Positions 1-9,006 of a stretch of DNA of 64,000 nucleotides are shown here, piece by piece. Made by a program: the position numbers and the translations under genes. The notes beneath the pieces are model-generated. The model saw nothing but the letters and a program-made list of their open reading frames with translations, had not been told where the DNA came from and did no database searches. The stretch's first letter is position 1; the number at the start of each line of letters is the position of its first letter. Origin of the DNA: Chitinophaga filiformis (GTDB lineage Bacteria; Bacteroidota; Bacteroidia; Chitinophagales; Chitinophagaceae); assembly GCF_900102545.1 (NCBI RefSeq), contig NZ_FNBN01000005.1, positions 372,001-436,000 of the forward strand. The letters are read 5' to 3'.

Positions 1-1
1 T

Positions 2-892
2 GTAGCTGTTTGTTTCAGTATGTCGCACTACCGGCCGGCAAAAGGAAAGTACGTTTTCATGCTGGCCTATTGTACAGGACTTACAATCGTATGGGAAACC
101 TTTAGTTATTGTACCCTGTTTCACATTTTTGAATCGGCAAGCTATTATCAGCACTGGCTGATCGTTGCACTCCCCGTACGTTTTATAATAGGCTGGCTGG
201 TAATCACCGCGCTGGGTTTTAAAAACGTGATGTGGTACAGTATGGAAGACCAGCGGGAAGAACTGGCGCGTAAAGAAGCAACAGAGCGACTGGCAAGAGA
301 AGCAGAGTTGTATAAACTAAGACAGCAGCTGCAACCGCACTTCCTGTTCAACAGTCTGAACTCTATCAATGCGCTGATCGCTTTACGCCCGCAGCAGGCA
401 AGGGAAATGGTACTGAAGCTGAGCGATTTTCTGCGGGGCACACTCAAACGGGAAGACCAGCAATGGATCTTTCTGCCGGAAGAATTACAGTATCTGCAGT
501 TATATCTTGATATTGAAAAAGTGCGTTTTGGTCACCGTTTATCTACGGAAATTACTGCGGATGATGATACAACACGTTTGATGCTTCCTCCGATGCTGCT
601 GCAGCCTGTTGTGGAAAATGCCATCAAATACGGATTGTACGATACAACAGAGTCTATTACTATTGCAATTACCGCATGGCAGACAGATGACATGCTCTAT
701 ATACAGGTGCAGAACCCTTTTGATCCTGAACTGCAAACACACAGAGGTACAGGCTTCGGGCTCTCATCTATCGAACGGCGGCTCTATCTGTTATTTGGCA
801 GAAGAGACCTGCTGGACGCAAAAGCAAACGGAAATATTTTTACTACCCTGATTAAAGTGCCGCAACTATATGATAAAAGCAGTAATAATTGA
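2..892 (+). CDS. LytS-type sensor histidine kinase (5' end outside window)
   Basis: Membrane histidine kinase of the His_kinase (LytS/YehU-like) family, which phosphorylates a LytTR regulator. Counting from the first ATG at 20, two membrane segments are visible (about residues 12-34 and 45-67), then a short coiled linker, the H-box QLQPHFLFNSLNS with the likely phospho-acceptor His107, an N-box LLQPVVENAIKYG near 193-205, and a G-box GTGFGLSSIERR near 242. The reading frame is open to the left edge of the window, and family members usually have four membrane helices, so the true start is probably upstream and this is a partial gene. The stop overlaps the next gene by 23 nt, which implies translational coupling to the response regulator. 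The signal sensed cannot be told from the sequence. Confidence 0.9.
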   Translation, partial: VAVCFSMSHYRPAKGKYVFMLAYCTGLTIVWETFSYCTLFHIFESASYYQHWLIVALPVRFIIGWLVITALGFKNVMWYSMEDQREELARKEATERLAREAELYKLRQQLQPHFLFNSLNSINALIALRPQQAREMVLKLSDFLRGTLKREDQQWIFLPEELQYLQLYLDIEKVRFGHRLSTEITADDDTTRLMLPPMLLQPVVENAIKYGLYDTTESITIAITAWQTDDMLYIQVQNPFDPELQTHRGTGFGLSSIERRLYLLFGRRDLLDAKANGNIFTTLIKVPQLYDKSSNN

Positions 893-1610
893 TGATGAGC
901 CCCTGGCGCGTGAGATCGTAAAAGAATACCTGCAGTCCTTTCCACAGGTACAACTGATGCAGGAATGCGGAGATGGATTTGAGGGATTAAAAGCTATACA
1001 ACAACAACAGCCGGACATTATCTTCCTTGACGTACAGATGCCTAAAATCACTGGCTTTGAAATGCTGGAACTGGTGGAAGAACTGCCTGCCGTTATATTC
1101 ACTACTGCGTTTGAAGAACATGCTATCCGTGCCTTCGAAGTGAATGCTGTAGACTATCTGCTGAAGCCGTTTTCGAAAGAACGTTTTGATAAGGCAGTAC
1201 AGAAATGGCTGGACCGCCGTGCAGCCGATGAACTGCAACAAACCGCAGCTGTGCTGGAAACAGCAGCTACATCGCCGCTGCAGAGCAATAGGGTAGTGGT
1301 GAAGATCAGTGGTAAGATCAAGATCATTCCCATACAGGATATTCACTACCTGGAAGCGGCGGATGATTATGTAAAAATAGTGACGCCGGAAGGAACTTTC
1401 CTGAAGAACAAAACCATGCAGTTCTTCGAGAATTCACTGGACCCGCAACAGTTTGCGCGTGTGCATCGTTCCTATATGCTGAACATTAACCAGGTGACGC
1501 GTATCGAACCTTATGAGAAGGAAAACCACCTGGCCATTTTAAAGACCGGCGCTAAAGTACCGGTAAGCAAGACAGGATATCCAAGGCTCAAAGCAGCGCT
1601 GGGATTATAA
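870..1610 (+). CDS. LytTR-family response regulator
   Basis: Two-domain response regulator of 246 residues. The receiver domain (about 1-120) shows the acidic pair in IIDDEP and the phospho-acceptor Asp54 in IFLDVQMPK, followed by the conserved TTAFEEHA and YLLKPFS segments. The C-terminal half (about 140-240) is a LytTR DNA-binding domain with DIHYLEAADDYVKI and the FARVHRSYMLNI motif. It overlaps the kinase gene by 23 nt, so the two form one operon and presumably a cognate pair. A terminator-like hairpin follows at once. Target promoters are not identifiable here. Family assignment is secure; the physiological role is unknown. Confidence 0.95.
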   Translation: MIKAVIIDDEPLAREIVKEYLQSFPQVQLMQECGDGFEGLKAIQQQQPDIIFLDVQMPKITGFEMLELVEELPAVIFTTAFEEHAIRAFEVNAVDYLLKPFSKERFDKAVQKWLDRRAADELQQTAAVLETAATSPLQSNRVVVKISGKIKIIPIQDIHYLEAADDYVKIVTPEGTFLKNKTMQFFENSLDPQQFARVHRSYMLNINQVTRIEPYEKENHLAILKTGAKVPVSKTGYPRLKAALGL

Positions 1611-1630
1611 GATATATTGCTTTTTTCAGA

Positions 1631-1664
1631 AGAAAAGGGAGAGATGTTATCATCTTTCCCTTTC
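1631..1664 (+). terminator. Rho-independent terminator after the LytTR gene
   Basis: The arms AAAGGGAGAGATG and CATCTTTCCCTTT pair around a TTAT loop and are followed by a T-rich run (ctttttttatt). It lies 20-55 nt after the response-regulator stop and just before the stop of the convergent mntH-like gene. Confidence 0.75.
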
Positions 1665-1669
1665 TTTTT

Positions 1670-3550
1670 TTATTGTACTACCAATACTGGTATTCGTACT
1701 TTATGTCTTACCTGGTTGGTCGTTTCTCCATAGATCCAGTCTTTGATACCGGTATGTCCATGGCCGCCCAGCACCAGGAAATCAGCTCTCTCTTCTTTCA
1801 CGATCCTTACAATTTCTTCCGCACGATGCCGGTAACCCAACAATCCTTTCGCCCTGATATTTTTTGCATGTAGTAAGGAGATGTACGCCTGCATCTGCTC
1901 TTTGTCTTTCCTCGTTTCAAAGTCGTCAGACTCTCCGCCAAGGTATCTCGCAGAGGCGCTTTCAACAACATGTATGAGCAGGTATTCCGTCATCGGATTC
2001 CCATGAGCCAATGCATTGGAGATGATCCTTTCATCATCTCTGCTGAAGTCCAGTGCCAGCGCAATGCGGTTGTATACCGGTGGCTGAATATCTCCCAGTG
2101 AGAAATCGGGCGTAGTATGAATACGTGCAGATGCTTTCTGCTGATAACGACTGATAAGCGGATATGCTACCGTAATAACGATCAGTGCCAGGAAGCCCAG
2201 TCCAGCTGCGATGATCAGTATATCCACCCAGATGTTACCATTGTTGCTGATATACTTTGCCGCTTCTGTATACACCATGCGGGTATTGAGATAAACCAGT
2301 ACACCAGTGATGATCCAGCTGATGACTTTTACCAGCGGACCTACCGCATAACTACCCATGGTCTTTTTATCGCTCACGAAATGTATGAGGGGAATGATGG
2401 CAAAGCCCAGTTGTAAACTTAACAGCACCTGGCTGAATACGAGTAGTTCGCCTACTTTCTCCGGACCGGCAATCAGTATCACAAACAGGGCCGGAATGAT
2501 GGCCAGCAGTCGTGTAAGCAGGCGGCGCAACCAGGGATTGATACGTAGTCGCAGGTACCCTTCCATGACGATCTGCCCTGCCAGTGTACCTGTAACGGTG
2601 GAGCTTTGTCCGGCTGCAATTAGTGCGATAGCAAAGAGGGCAGGGGCCCATTTATTGCCCAGCAGTCCTTCCAGCAGCCGGTGTGCATCCTGTATCTCGG
2701 CAATGTCTGTACGACCGGTTTTGAAGAATACCGCTGCCGCCAGTATCAGGATGGCTGCATTCACCAGGAAGGCCAGGTTCAACGCTACAGCACTGTCTAT
2801 AAAGTTGAGTTTCAGTGCCAGCCGGATACCTTTTTCATCCCGCTGGATCTTGCGGGTCTGTACCAGTGCTGAATGTAGATAAAGGTTGTGCGGCATCACA
2901 GTCGCTCCTATGATTCCGATTGCAATATATAAAGCGGCATTATCGGGAATGGTGGGTACAAAACCTGTTACCACTTCACCCATCACAGGTTTGGCCATCA
3001 CCAGCTCTGCAAGGAAGGAGATGCCTACAATAGCCACCAGGGCAATGATAAAGGCTTCCATCTTTCGGATGCCATAGCGCTGTAATATCAGCAGCAGGAA
3101 GGTATCCAGCACGGTGATGCTTACGCCCCATTGCAGGGGCAGTCCTGTCAGCAGTTGTATACCAATGGCCATACCCAGCACTTCTGCCAGGTCTGTGGCT
3201 GCAATGGCTATTTCCGCCAGTATGTATAGAATGAAATTAACGCCGGGGGGATAGGTTTCGCGGTTAGCCTGTGCCAGATCTCTGCCGCGTACGATACCGA
3301 GACGGGCACTCAGCGATTGCAGCAGCAGGGCCATGAGGTTACTCATTAAGAGCACCCACAGCAGTGTATAACCATATTGGCTGCCGCCCGCGAGGTCAGT
3401 AGCCCAGTTGCCGGGGTCCATGTATCCTACGCTGACGAGATATGCAGGACCAAAAAATGCCAGTAGTTTACGCCAGCGGCTCGTGCTGGGAACAGTAGTA
3501 TCTACACTCTGATGAACTTCGCCTAACGAGGTTGTGTGCTGATGATTCAT
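1670..3550 (-). CDS. mntH: Nramp-family Mn2+/Fe2+ transporter fused to a universal stress (Usp) domain
   Basis: Proton-coupled divalent metal importer of the inner membrane. Residues about 25-455 are a polytopic Nramp domain. It carries the metal-site motif DPGNW in transmembrane helix 1 (VGYMDPGNWATD) and the MPHNLYLHS motif of helix 6. A C-terminal extension (about 480-626) has the Usp/UspA fold: IALALDF, LLIHVVES, VLGGHGHTG and IPVLVVQ. Its nucleotide-loop signature is G-2x-G-9x-G followed by Glu rather than Ser/Thr, so nucleotide binding may be altered. The 626-residue length fits the Nramp-Usp fusion; plain MntH is about 410-450. It sits 108 nt downstream of the mntR-like gene on the same strand, so the two are probably one Mn-responsive operon. 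Fe versus Mn preference is inferred from the DtxR/MntR neighbour, not proven. Confidence 0.92.
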   Translation of the reverse strand: MNHQHTTSLGEVHQSVDTTVPSTSRWRKLLAFFGPAYLVSVGYMDPGNWATDLAGGSQYGYTLLWVLLMSNLMALLLQSLSARLGIVRGRDLAQANRETYPPGVNFILYILAEIAIAATDLAEVLGMAIGIQLLTGLPLQWGVSITVLDTFLLLILQRYGIRKMEAFIIALVAIVGISFLAELVMAKPVMGEVVTGFVPTIPDNAALYIAIGIIGATVMPHNLYLHSALVQTRKIQRDEKGIRLALKLNFIDSAVALNLAFLVNAAILILAAAVFFKTGRTDIAEIQDAHRLLEGLLGNKWAPALFAIALIAAGQSSTVTGTLAGQIVMEGYLRLRINPWLRRLLTRLLAIIPALFVILIAGPEKVGELLVFSQVLLSLQLGFAIIPLIHFVSDKKTMGSYAVGPLVKVISWIITGVLVYLNTRMVYTEAAKYISNNGNIWVDILIIAAGLGFLALIVITVAYPLISRYQQKASARIHTTPDFSLGDIQPPVYNRIALALDFSRDDERIISNALAHGNPMTEYLLIHVVESASARYLGGESDDFETRKDKEQMQAYISLLHAKNIRAKGLLGYRHRAEEIVRIVKEERADFLVLGGHGHTGIKDWIYGETTNQVRHKVRIPVLVVQ

Positions 3551-3658
3551 ATGTTAGCTGTTATGCAGTCGCAGACCTCCGCCGGTTGTTCCTTGTACAA
3601 TGTGTCAGGAGTGACCTGTATGCGTGTTAATGGCCGGATGTATTGTCTGCCGACTGCT

Positions 3659-4324
3659 TTATATCGGTTTGACCATTATATTTTTTGAGACCTGCTCACT
3701 GATGGTAAAGGCAGGCTGATTGCGGATCTTCAGTTCGATAGAGTTGTCAAACTCATACCGTTCTATTACATCTATCTGTGTCCCTAAACGGATGCCTTTG
3801 GCATTCAGGAATTCGAGCAGCGCGGTTGATTTGTCAGAAACCGCTACTACTTCCAGTCTTTTCGACTTCGCTTTATGCAGAGGCGTTTGTGCACGGGGCT
3901 TGCCCATTTTACCCTGGGCGTCAGGAATAGGATCGCCATGAGGATCTATCTGCGGGTTACCCAGGAACTCGCTGAGACGGTTGGTCATCTTTTCGCTGCG
4001 CACATGTTCCAGCTCTTCCGCCAGCTCATGTACCTCTTCCCAGCTGAATAATAATTTATCTACCAGGAAACATTCCCACAGGCGATGCCTGCGGATAATG
4101 GATAGCGCCGCTTTTTTTCCTTCGGCAGTCAGGTTGATACCCTGGTATTTTTCGTATTCGATGAGCTTTTTCTCTTTGAGTTTTTTAGCCATGTCGGTAA
4201 CCGATGCGGGCTTTGTATCCAGTTCGCCGGCTAGTGCGTTGGTCGAAACCGCTTCCTGTCCCTCTTCTTCCAGTTTATAGATCGACTTAATGTAATTCTC
4301 CTCAGCAATCGACAAATTCATCAT
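3659..4324 (-). CDS. mntR: DtxR/MntR-family metal-dependent repressor
   Basis: Metalloregulator of 221 residues. The N-terminal winged helix (about 1-65; SIAEENYIKSIYKLEEEG then TKPASVTDMAKKLKEKKL) precedes a dimerisation and metal-binding domain (about 66-140, with the HVRSEKM helix) and a C-terminal FeoA/SH3-like domain (about 150-221). The three-domain length is closer to DtxR/IdeR-type regulators than to the short Bacillus MntR. The gene lies directly upstream of the Nramp transporter on the same strand. The interrupted palindrome at 4339-4354 begins 15 nt before its start codon, consistent with autorepression when metal is replete. The symbol is given from context; iron as co-repressor remains possible. 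Confidence 0.88.
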   Translation of the reverse strand: MMNLSIAEENYIKSIYKLEEEGQEAVSTNALAGELDTKPASVTDMAKKLKEKKLIEYEKYQGINLTAEGKKAALSIIRRHRLWECFLVDKLLFSWEEVHELAEELEHVRSEKMTNRLSEFLGNPQIDPHGDPIPDAQGKMGKPRAQTPLHKAKSKRLEVVAVSDKSTALLEFLNAKGIRLGTQIDVIERYEFDNSIELKIRNQPAFTISEQVSKNIMVKPI

Positions 4325-4338
4325 TCCTTAAAATAAAG

Positions 4339-4354
4339 TTTAGGTAAATCTAAA
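4339..4354. promoter_or_regulatory. Candidate MntR/DtxR operator
   Basis: TTTAGGT-AA-ATCTAAA is an inverted repeat with one mismatched pair. It lies 15-30 nt upstream of the mntR start and resembles the TTAGG/CCTAA half-sites bound by DtxR-family repressors. Its position would block the mntR-mntH promoter. It could also influence the divergent lipoprotein gene starting at 4460. Confidence 0.6.
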
Positions 4355-4459
4355 TAAAAGGTGTGAGAATTGCAAATGCAACGGCCAGAGCAGCACCCTT
4401 ATTTTGATCATATCATTTTTTTCTCTAACTTTTCGGCCGTAATAAACAAGCATATACGC

Positions 4460-5380
4460 ATGAATAAGCTCGTGTTAGCGCTGTTGACTATCGGTTTACT
4501 GGCCGGTTGTGGATCAAAAAATAAGCATTCAGGAAAAGCTACTGTTACATTTGAAGATTTCCGTCATTTATTTACACAGGCTAAACTGCCTTACAAACTG
4601 ACCCCGGAAGCTTTAAAGGAGAAAATAGCTGATTCTGCTGCTATTTCGCCGGAATTAATGAAACAATTCCTGATCGATACGTTGGGTAAATCTGATTTTC
4701 CTGAAGGCACAGTCCTCAAATTCTATCCGCTGGCTACTATAGACGGCGCTGCAGTGAATTATTTCATAGTAAAGGCAGTTGGTAAATCAACAAACACTGC
4801 TTACGTATGCTTCCTCGATAAGAAAGGTCACTACCTGAACCGCCTGACGGTTGCTAAGGTAGACGATCAGAAAGACCGCCATTATTTCTCTATAGATACC
4901 CGTCAGGTGATCAAGATCACTAATGAAAAAGAACTGAGCCCTGGTCATACAGCTACCAGGGAAGATTTCTATGGTGTAGCAGAAGATGGAAAGACGACGC
5001 TGATCATGACCAACAGCAGCGGAGAAGCTACTGCGGGCCAGATCTTCAACCCGATCGATACATTGGCAGCTAAACATAAATTATCCGGCGACTACCTTTC
5101 CGGCGAAACCAGTATCGTATCTATCCGTGATGGAGAAGATCCGAAATCATTCCTGTTCTTCATTTCCTTCTCAAAAGATAAGACAGGTTGTAAGGGTGAA
5201 TTGTCCGGAACAGGGCATTTTACAGGCGCTAATAAAGGCGAATACAAAGACAAGGAAACATCCTGCGGTATTGCTTTCCAGTTTGCTTCTGGAAAAGTGA
5301 GCATCAGAGAAATAGGAGGATGTGGCGCTTACAGGGGAGTGCGTTGTTTCTTTGAGGGAAGTTATAGTAAGAAGAAGTAA
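4460..5380 (+). CDS. Predicted lipoprotein of unknown function
   Basis: 306-residue protein starting at ATG 4460. The frame is open upstream to 4370, but only the internal Met gives a proper signal peptide. The signal sequence MNKLVLALLTIGLLAGC ends in a lipobox with the acylated Cys at 17, so the mature protein should be anchored in a membrane facing the periplasm or cell surface. The body has no motif I recognise. The C-terminal third is Gly/Cys-rich (GCKGELSGTGHF, TSCGIAF, GGCGAYRGVRCFF), with several Cys that could form disulphides. It is transcribed away from the mntR operon and ends at a strong terminator. No function can be assigned. Confidence 0.8.
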   Translation: MNKLVLALLTIGLLAGCGSKNKHSGKATVTFEDFRHLFTQAKLPYKLTPEALKEKIADSAAISPELMKQFLIDTLGKSDFPEGTVLKFYPLATIDGAAVNYFIVKAVGKSTNTAYVCFLDKKGHYLNRLTVAKVDDQKDRHYFSIDTRQVIKITNEKELSPGHTATREDFYGVAEDGKTTLIMTNSSGEATAGQIFNPIDTLAAKHKLSGDYLSGETSIVSIRDGEDPKSFLFFISFSKDKTGCKGELSGTGHFTGANKGEYKDKETSCGIAFQFASGKVSIREIGGCGAYRGVRCFFEGSYSKKK

Positions 5381-5400
5381 GTACAATCAGTATAAAAATG

Positions 5401-5431
5401 AACTCCGCTTCGTGTATAATGGGGCGGAGTT
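5401..5431. terminator. Intrinsic terminator shared by convergent genes
   Basis: AACTCCGC and GCGGAGTT form a perfect 8-bp stem around a 15-nt loop. TTTTTTATT follows on the plus strand. It lies between the lipoprotein stop (5380) and the aat stop (5434). Confidence 0.8.
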
Positions 5432-5433
5432 TT

Positions 5434-6078
5434 TTATTGAGACTTTTTGATGATGTTGAGGAATTCTTCACGGGATATCATTCTCGCTCCCAGTGAGGCC
5501 AGATGGGCCGTATATACCTGGCAGTCTATCATTTCCAGGCCCTGCGCTGCTGCATATTGTACGAAGGTGATAAAGGCTGCTTTAGAGGCATTGCTGACGC
5601 GCGCAAACATCGACTCACCAAAGAAACAGTCGCCGAGCTGTATGCCATAGAAGCCACCCACCAGCTCATCACCCTGCCAGCATTCTATAGAATGGGCATA
5701 ACCGGCTTCATGCAACGCGGTATATGCGTTTTCCACATCAGCAGTGATCCAGGTGCCATCCTGACCAGGTCGGGGTACCTCTTTACAGCCCCTGATCACT
5801 CCCCCGAAGTCTTTGTTGATGGTGAAAGTGAAAATGCCTTTCTTCAGCACTTGTTTCATGCTGGAAGAGATTTGCAGTTCTTCAGGAAATAATACGAATC
5901 TTGGATCGGGGCACCACCAGAGGACAGGCGGCTCATTATACCAGGGAAAAATGCCTTCACTATAAGCCAGCAGTAATCTGTCTGGCGACAGGTCACCACC
6001 ATAGGCAAGCAGTCCATCCGGCTCCGCCAGATCAACAGGTGGGAAAATCAAATCATTGCTGAGTTGGAAAACTGGCAT
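5434..6078 (-). CDS. aat: Leucyl/phenylalanyl-tRNA--protein transferase
   Basis: Transfers Leu or Phe from aminoacyl-tRNA to the N-terminus of proteins with a basic N-terminal residue, creating an N-degron read by ClpS. The 214-residue protein has the family hallmarks: GLLAYGGDLSPDRLLLAY, IFPWYNEPPVLWWCPDPR, HEAGYAHSIECW, GGFYGIQLGDCFFGESMF and EMIDCQVYTAHLASLGA. Length is normal. Its start codon overlaps the clpS stop in a TAATG arrangement, so it is translated by coupling with clpS and the two gene products serve the same degradation pathway. Confidence is high. Confidence 0.97.
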   Translation of the reverse strand: MPVFQLSNDLIFPPVDLAEPDGLLAYGGDLSPDRLLLAYSEGIFPWYNEPPVLWWCPDPRFVLFPEELQISSSMKQVLKKGIFTFTINKDFGGVIRGCKEVPRPGQDGTWITADVENAYTALHEAGYAHSIECWQGDELVGGFYGIQLGDCFFGESMFARVSNASKAAFITFVQYAAAQGLEMIDCQVYTAHLASLGARMISREEFLNIIKKSQ

Positions 6079-6386
6079 TAGCTTTCAACCGCTTCTTCAA
6101 GAGTAGCGCTGATGCCCCTGTCAAGCAGTGCCTCGCACATAGGGCGAAGGCGGGAGAATTCACCCTGTTTTACGGCATATTTGCCATTATGGTGAATGAT
6201 CATGGCACATTGTTCAGCCTGTTCCGGTGAATGATCACACACTTCAATCAAAGATTGGATCACCCAGTCGAAGGTGTTCACCTCATCATTCCATACAATG
6301 AGGCTGAAAGGGAACTGCTCATCCTCAGCCACCAATACATCTTCCCATTCTTTTGTTTGCGTGCCTGTTTGCTTACGCTGGCTCAT
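6078..6386 (-). CDS. clpS: ATP-dependent Clp protease adaptor ClpS
   Basis: Small cytosolic adaptor (102 residues) that binds N-degron substrates and delivers them to ClpA/C-ClpP. The core shows the specificity-pocket segment VWNDEVNTFDWVIQSL (Asn-Asp, Asn-Thr-Phe), the MIIHHNGKYAV strand with paired His, and the terminal GISATLEEAV. The N-terminal roughly 25 residues are a polar flexible tail, as is usual. It is first in a two-gene operon with aat; stop and start overlap. The pairing is functionally coherent because Aat makes the substrates ClpS recognises. Confidence 0.96.
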   Translation of the reverse strand: MSQRKQTGTQTKEWEDVLVAEDEQFPFSLIVWNDEVNTFDWVIQSLIEVCDHSPEQAEQCAMIIHHNGKYAVKQGEFSRLRPMCEALLDRGISATLEEAVES

Positions 6387-6551
6387 AATCCGGTAAAAAC
6401 TTTACACAAAACTACAGCTAATAATCGTTAAATTAAATAGGAAAGTTTTAAACCGGCACAACAGCAATGATTTTGATAATCATGTGTTTAACATAATCGG
6501 TAGGCATTGGCTGATAATTATTATTATTGTAGATCATTAGAAGCGTAGGTT

Positions 6552-8708
6552 ATGAATGTATTGAACGGCACTAAATTGTTGATGGATATTAGCTTACCGT
6601 TAAAAGATCCAGTTCCGATTTTCTCATTGGTATTGTTTATCATCCTGTTAGCTCCTATTATACTCCGTAAATTCCGAATTCCGAGCATAATAGGGCTGAT
6701 ACTGGCAGGGATGGCAATAGGTGATCATGGATTCAAGATCATTGAGAAGGGGAGTATTGACCTGTTTGGAAAGGCCGGCTTACTCTACATTATGTTCCTT
6801 GCCGGCCTGGAGCTGGATATGACTGAGTTCAGGAAGAACCGTAACCGCAGTCTCGTCTTTGGGGCTTTTACATTTTTCATTCCGCTTATCTCAGGATATT
6901 TTGTCTGCACTTATCTGTTGCACTTCAATTTTATGGCCACTTTGCTGGTATCCAGCATGTTTGCCACCCATACGCTGGTAGCTTATCCGCTGGCCAGTCG
7001 CCTGGGTATTACCAAAAACGAAGCAGTCACCGTTGCAGTAGGAGGTACTATCATTACCGATACAGCCGTACTGGTGATCCTGGCGATCATCACAGGTGCT
7101 GCTGCGGGCAACCTGAACACACATTTCTGGGTGCGGCTGTCTGTATCGCTCATCGTGTTTGGCGCCATTATACTCTGGATATTTCCGCTGGTGGGACGCT
7201 GGTTCTTCAAAAAGATCAAAGACGACAAAACCTCCCACTTCATCTTCGTGCTGGCGCTGGTATTCCTGGCCGCATTTCTGGCTGAACTGGCAGGCGTAGA
7301 AGGTATCATCGGCGCCTTCCTGGCAGGGCTTGCCCTGAACCAGCTGATACCGCATACGTCTCCGCTTATGAACAGGATAGAGTTTACAGGCAATGCCCTG
7401 TTCATTCCTTTCTTCCTGATCAGTGTGGGAATGCTGGTAGATCTGCGGGTATTACTAAGAGGCCCGGAAGCGTTAATGATAGCCGGTGTACTCACCGCAC
7501 TGGCGCTGATCAGCAAGTGGTGTGCAGCCTTCTTTACACAACTTTCATTTGGTTATACACCTACACAGCGTAATGTCATATTCGGATTGAGTGGTTCGCA
7601 TGCTGCCGCTACGATCGCCGTAATACTGATCGGGTTCAATATGGGTATCATCAACGAGAATGTGTTGAATGGCACGGTGGTACTGATACTCGTTACCTGC
7701 CTGGTAAGTTCTTTCGTGACTGAAAGCGCAGGCCGTAAACTGGCTATCGTAGAAGCTGAGCGGAAGCCTGTGATGGAGGAAATGCCTGAAAGATTGCTGG
7801 TCCCTATTTCCCGTCAGGGACATATGGAATCACTGCTGGACTTCGCTCTTATGATCAAAGATCCTGATGCCAGTACGCCTATTTATCCGCTGGCAGTAGT
7901 ACAGGATGATGCAGAGGCAAAACAGAAGGTGGCGCTTACCGGCAAGATCATGGAGGCCGCTGTGATGTATGCGGGAGCTACTGAAAGCAAAGTACAGGCT
8001 GTAACACGTATTGACCTGAACGTTTCCGATGGTATTGCACGCGCTGCAAAGGAGCTGATGATTACAGATGTAGTATTGGGCTGGCCGGATAAAACCACTA
8101 CAACAGAACGTCTCTTCGGCTCTATCTTCGGTACAACGCTCGACAACGTATTACAGAGCGTGTGGGAAAATATGTATGTATGCGATTTCCACTATCCGCT
8201 GAATACTACACGCAAACTGGTGCTGGTCATGCCTAAGAATGCTGAATATGAATTAGGTTTCCTTCACTATATACAAAAGATTTTCCTGCTCAGTAAGCAG
8301 GTAGGAGCGAGGCTGTTGCTATGTTGTTGTGCCAAAACACAATCCGCTGTAGAAGCCTATCTGCAACAGTTTAAACTGAACATCGAGATCACATTCAAGC
8401 AATTCAGCAACATTGAAGAACTGCTGAAGCTTGAAAAGGATATCACTAAAAATGATCTCCTCATGGTGGTAGCTGCCCGTAAAGGCACACTCTCTCATCA
8501 TCCTTATATGGATGGTATGCCCGGACGCTTAAGCAAGCATTTCCCTGCAAATAACCTGGTACTGATCTATCCTGAGCAGACAGAGATTGACTACATCGAA
8601 GCAGGTGTGCAACCGGAAGACCTTACGCTGGCGCCTATTCAGGAACAGCTGGCTAATCTGAATAAACTGGGTAAAGCAGTAAAACGTATCCTCAGAGGGA
8701 AGAAATAG
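6552..8708 (+). CDS. CPA2-type monovalent cation:proton antiporter with C-terminal Usp-like region
   Basis: 718-residue inner-membrane protein. Residues about 18-395 are a Na+/H+ exchanger domain of roughly 12 segments, including LLAPIILRKFRIPSIIGLIL, GLLYIMFLAGLELDM and AGVEGIIGAFLAGLALNQL. The hydrophilic C-terminus (about 400-718) begins PERLLVPISRQGHMESLLDFAL, which looks like one or two degenerate universal-stress-like domains, as in KefB/YjbQ-like relatives. It has no TrkA-N dinucleotide-binding loop that I can see. Translation could start at 6552 or at an in-frame Met 11 codons later. It is a single-gene unit. The ion carried (K+ or Na+) is not determinable. Confidence 0.88.
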   Translation: MNVLNGTKLLMDISLPLKDPVPIFSLVLFIILLAPIILRKFRIPSIIGLILAGMAIGDHGFKIIEKGSIDLFGKAGLLYIMFLAGLELDMTEFRKNRNRSLVFGAFTFFIPLISGYFVCTYLLHFNFMATLLVSSMFATHTLVAYPLASRLGITKNEAVTVAVGGTIITDTAVLVILAIITGAAAGNLNTHFWVRLSVSLIVFGAIILWIFPLVGRWFFKKIKDDKTSHFIFVLALVFLAAFLAELAGVEGIIGAFLAGLALNQLIPHTSPLMNRIEFTGNALFIPFFLISVGMLVDLRVLLRGPEALMIAGVLTALALISKWCAAFFTQLSFGYTPTQRNVIFGLSGSHAAATIAVILIGFNMGIINENVLNGTVVLILVTCLVSSFVTESAGRKLAIVEAERKPVMEEMPERLLVPISRQGHMESLLDFALMIKDPDASTPIYPLAVVQDDAEAKQKVALTGKIMEAAVMYAGATESKVQAVTRIDLNVSDGIARAAKELMITDVVLGWPDKTTTTERLFGSIFGTTLDNVLQSVWENMYVCDFHYPLNTTRKLVLVMPKNAEYELGFLHYIQKIFLLSKQVGARLLLCCCAKTQSAVEAYLQQFKLNIEITFKQFSNIEELLKLEKDITKNDLLMVVAARKGTLSHHPYMDGMPGRLSKHFPANNLVLIYPEQTEIDYIEAGVQPEDLTLAPIQEQLANLNKLGKAVKRILRGKK

Positions 8709-9006
8709 TTTACCGCATCCTTTCCACATGAATAAATATCATTCCCTTCATTGAGAGGGATAGGCCCCTCGCATCCCACATCCATCACATCCCGTTGTAT
8801 AATATACTAAGATCAGGAGTATGATAGTGCCTCCGATCCTGAATTAGGGGATGCCTTTTAACCGGTTTCGGGGATAAGCGCATCGCCGCACCGGTTATAC
8901 CTTTGCCCCGTACCCATTCCCCGCAAAAACAGAATACGGAATAAGGTATAACTGTCAAGTATATACAATAACAAGACCTCATTAATCAGCAAACAACATT
9001 TCAGTA

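Noticed and set aside
8785-8982. 65-aa minus-strand ORF in the spacer before the glycosyltransferase
   Set aside because: It has no homology I recognise and overlaps the expected promoter (TACCTTTG at 8898-8905).
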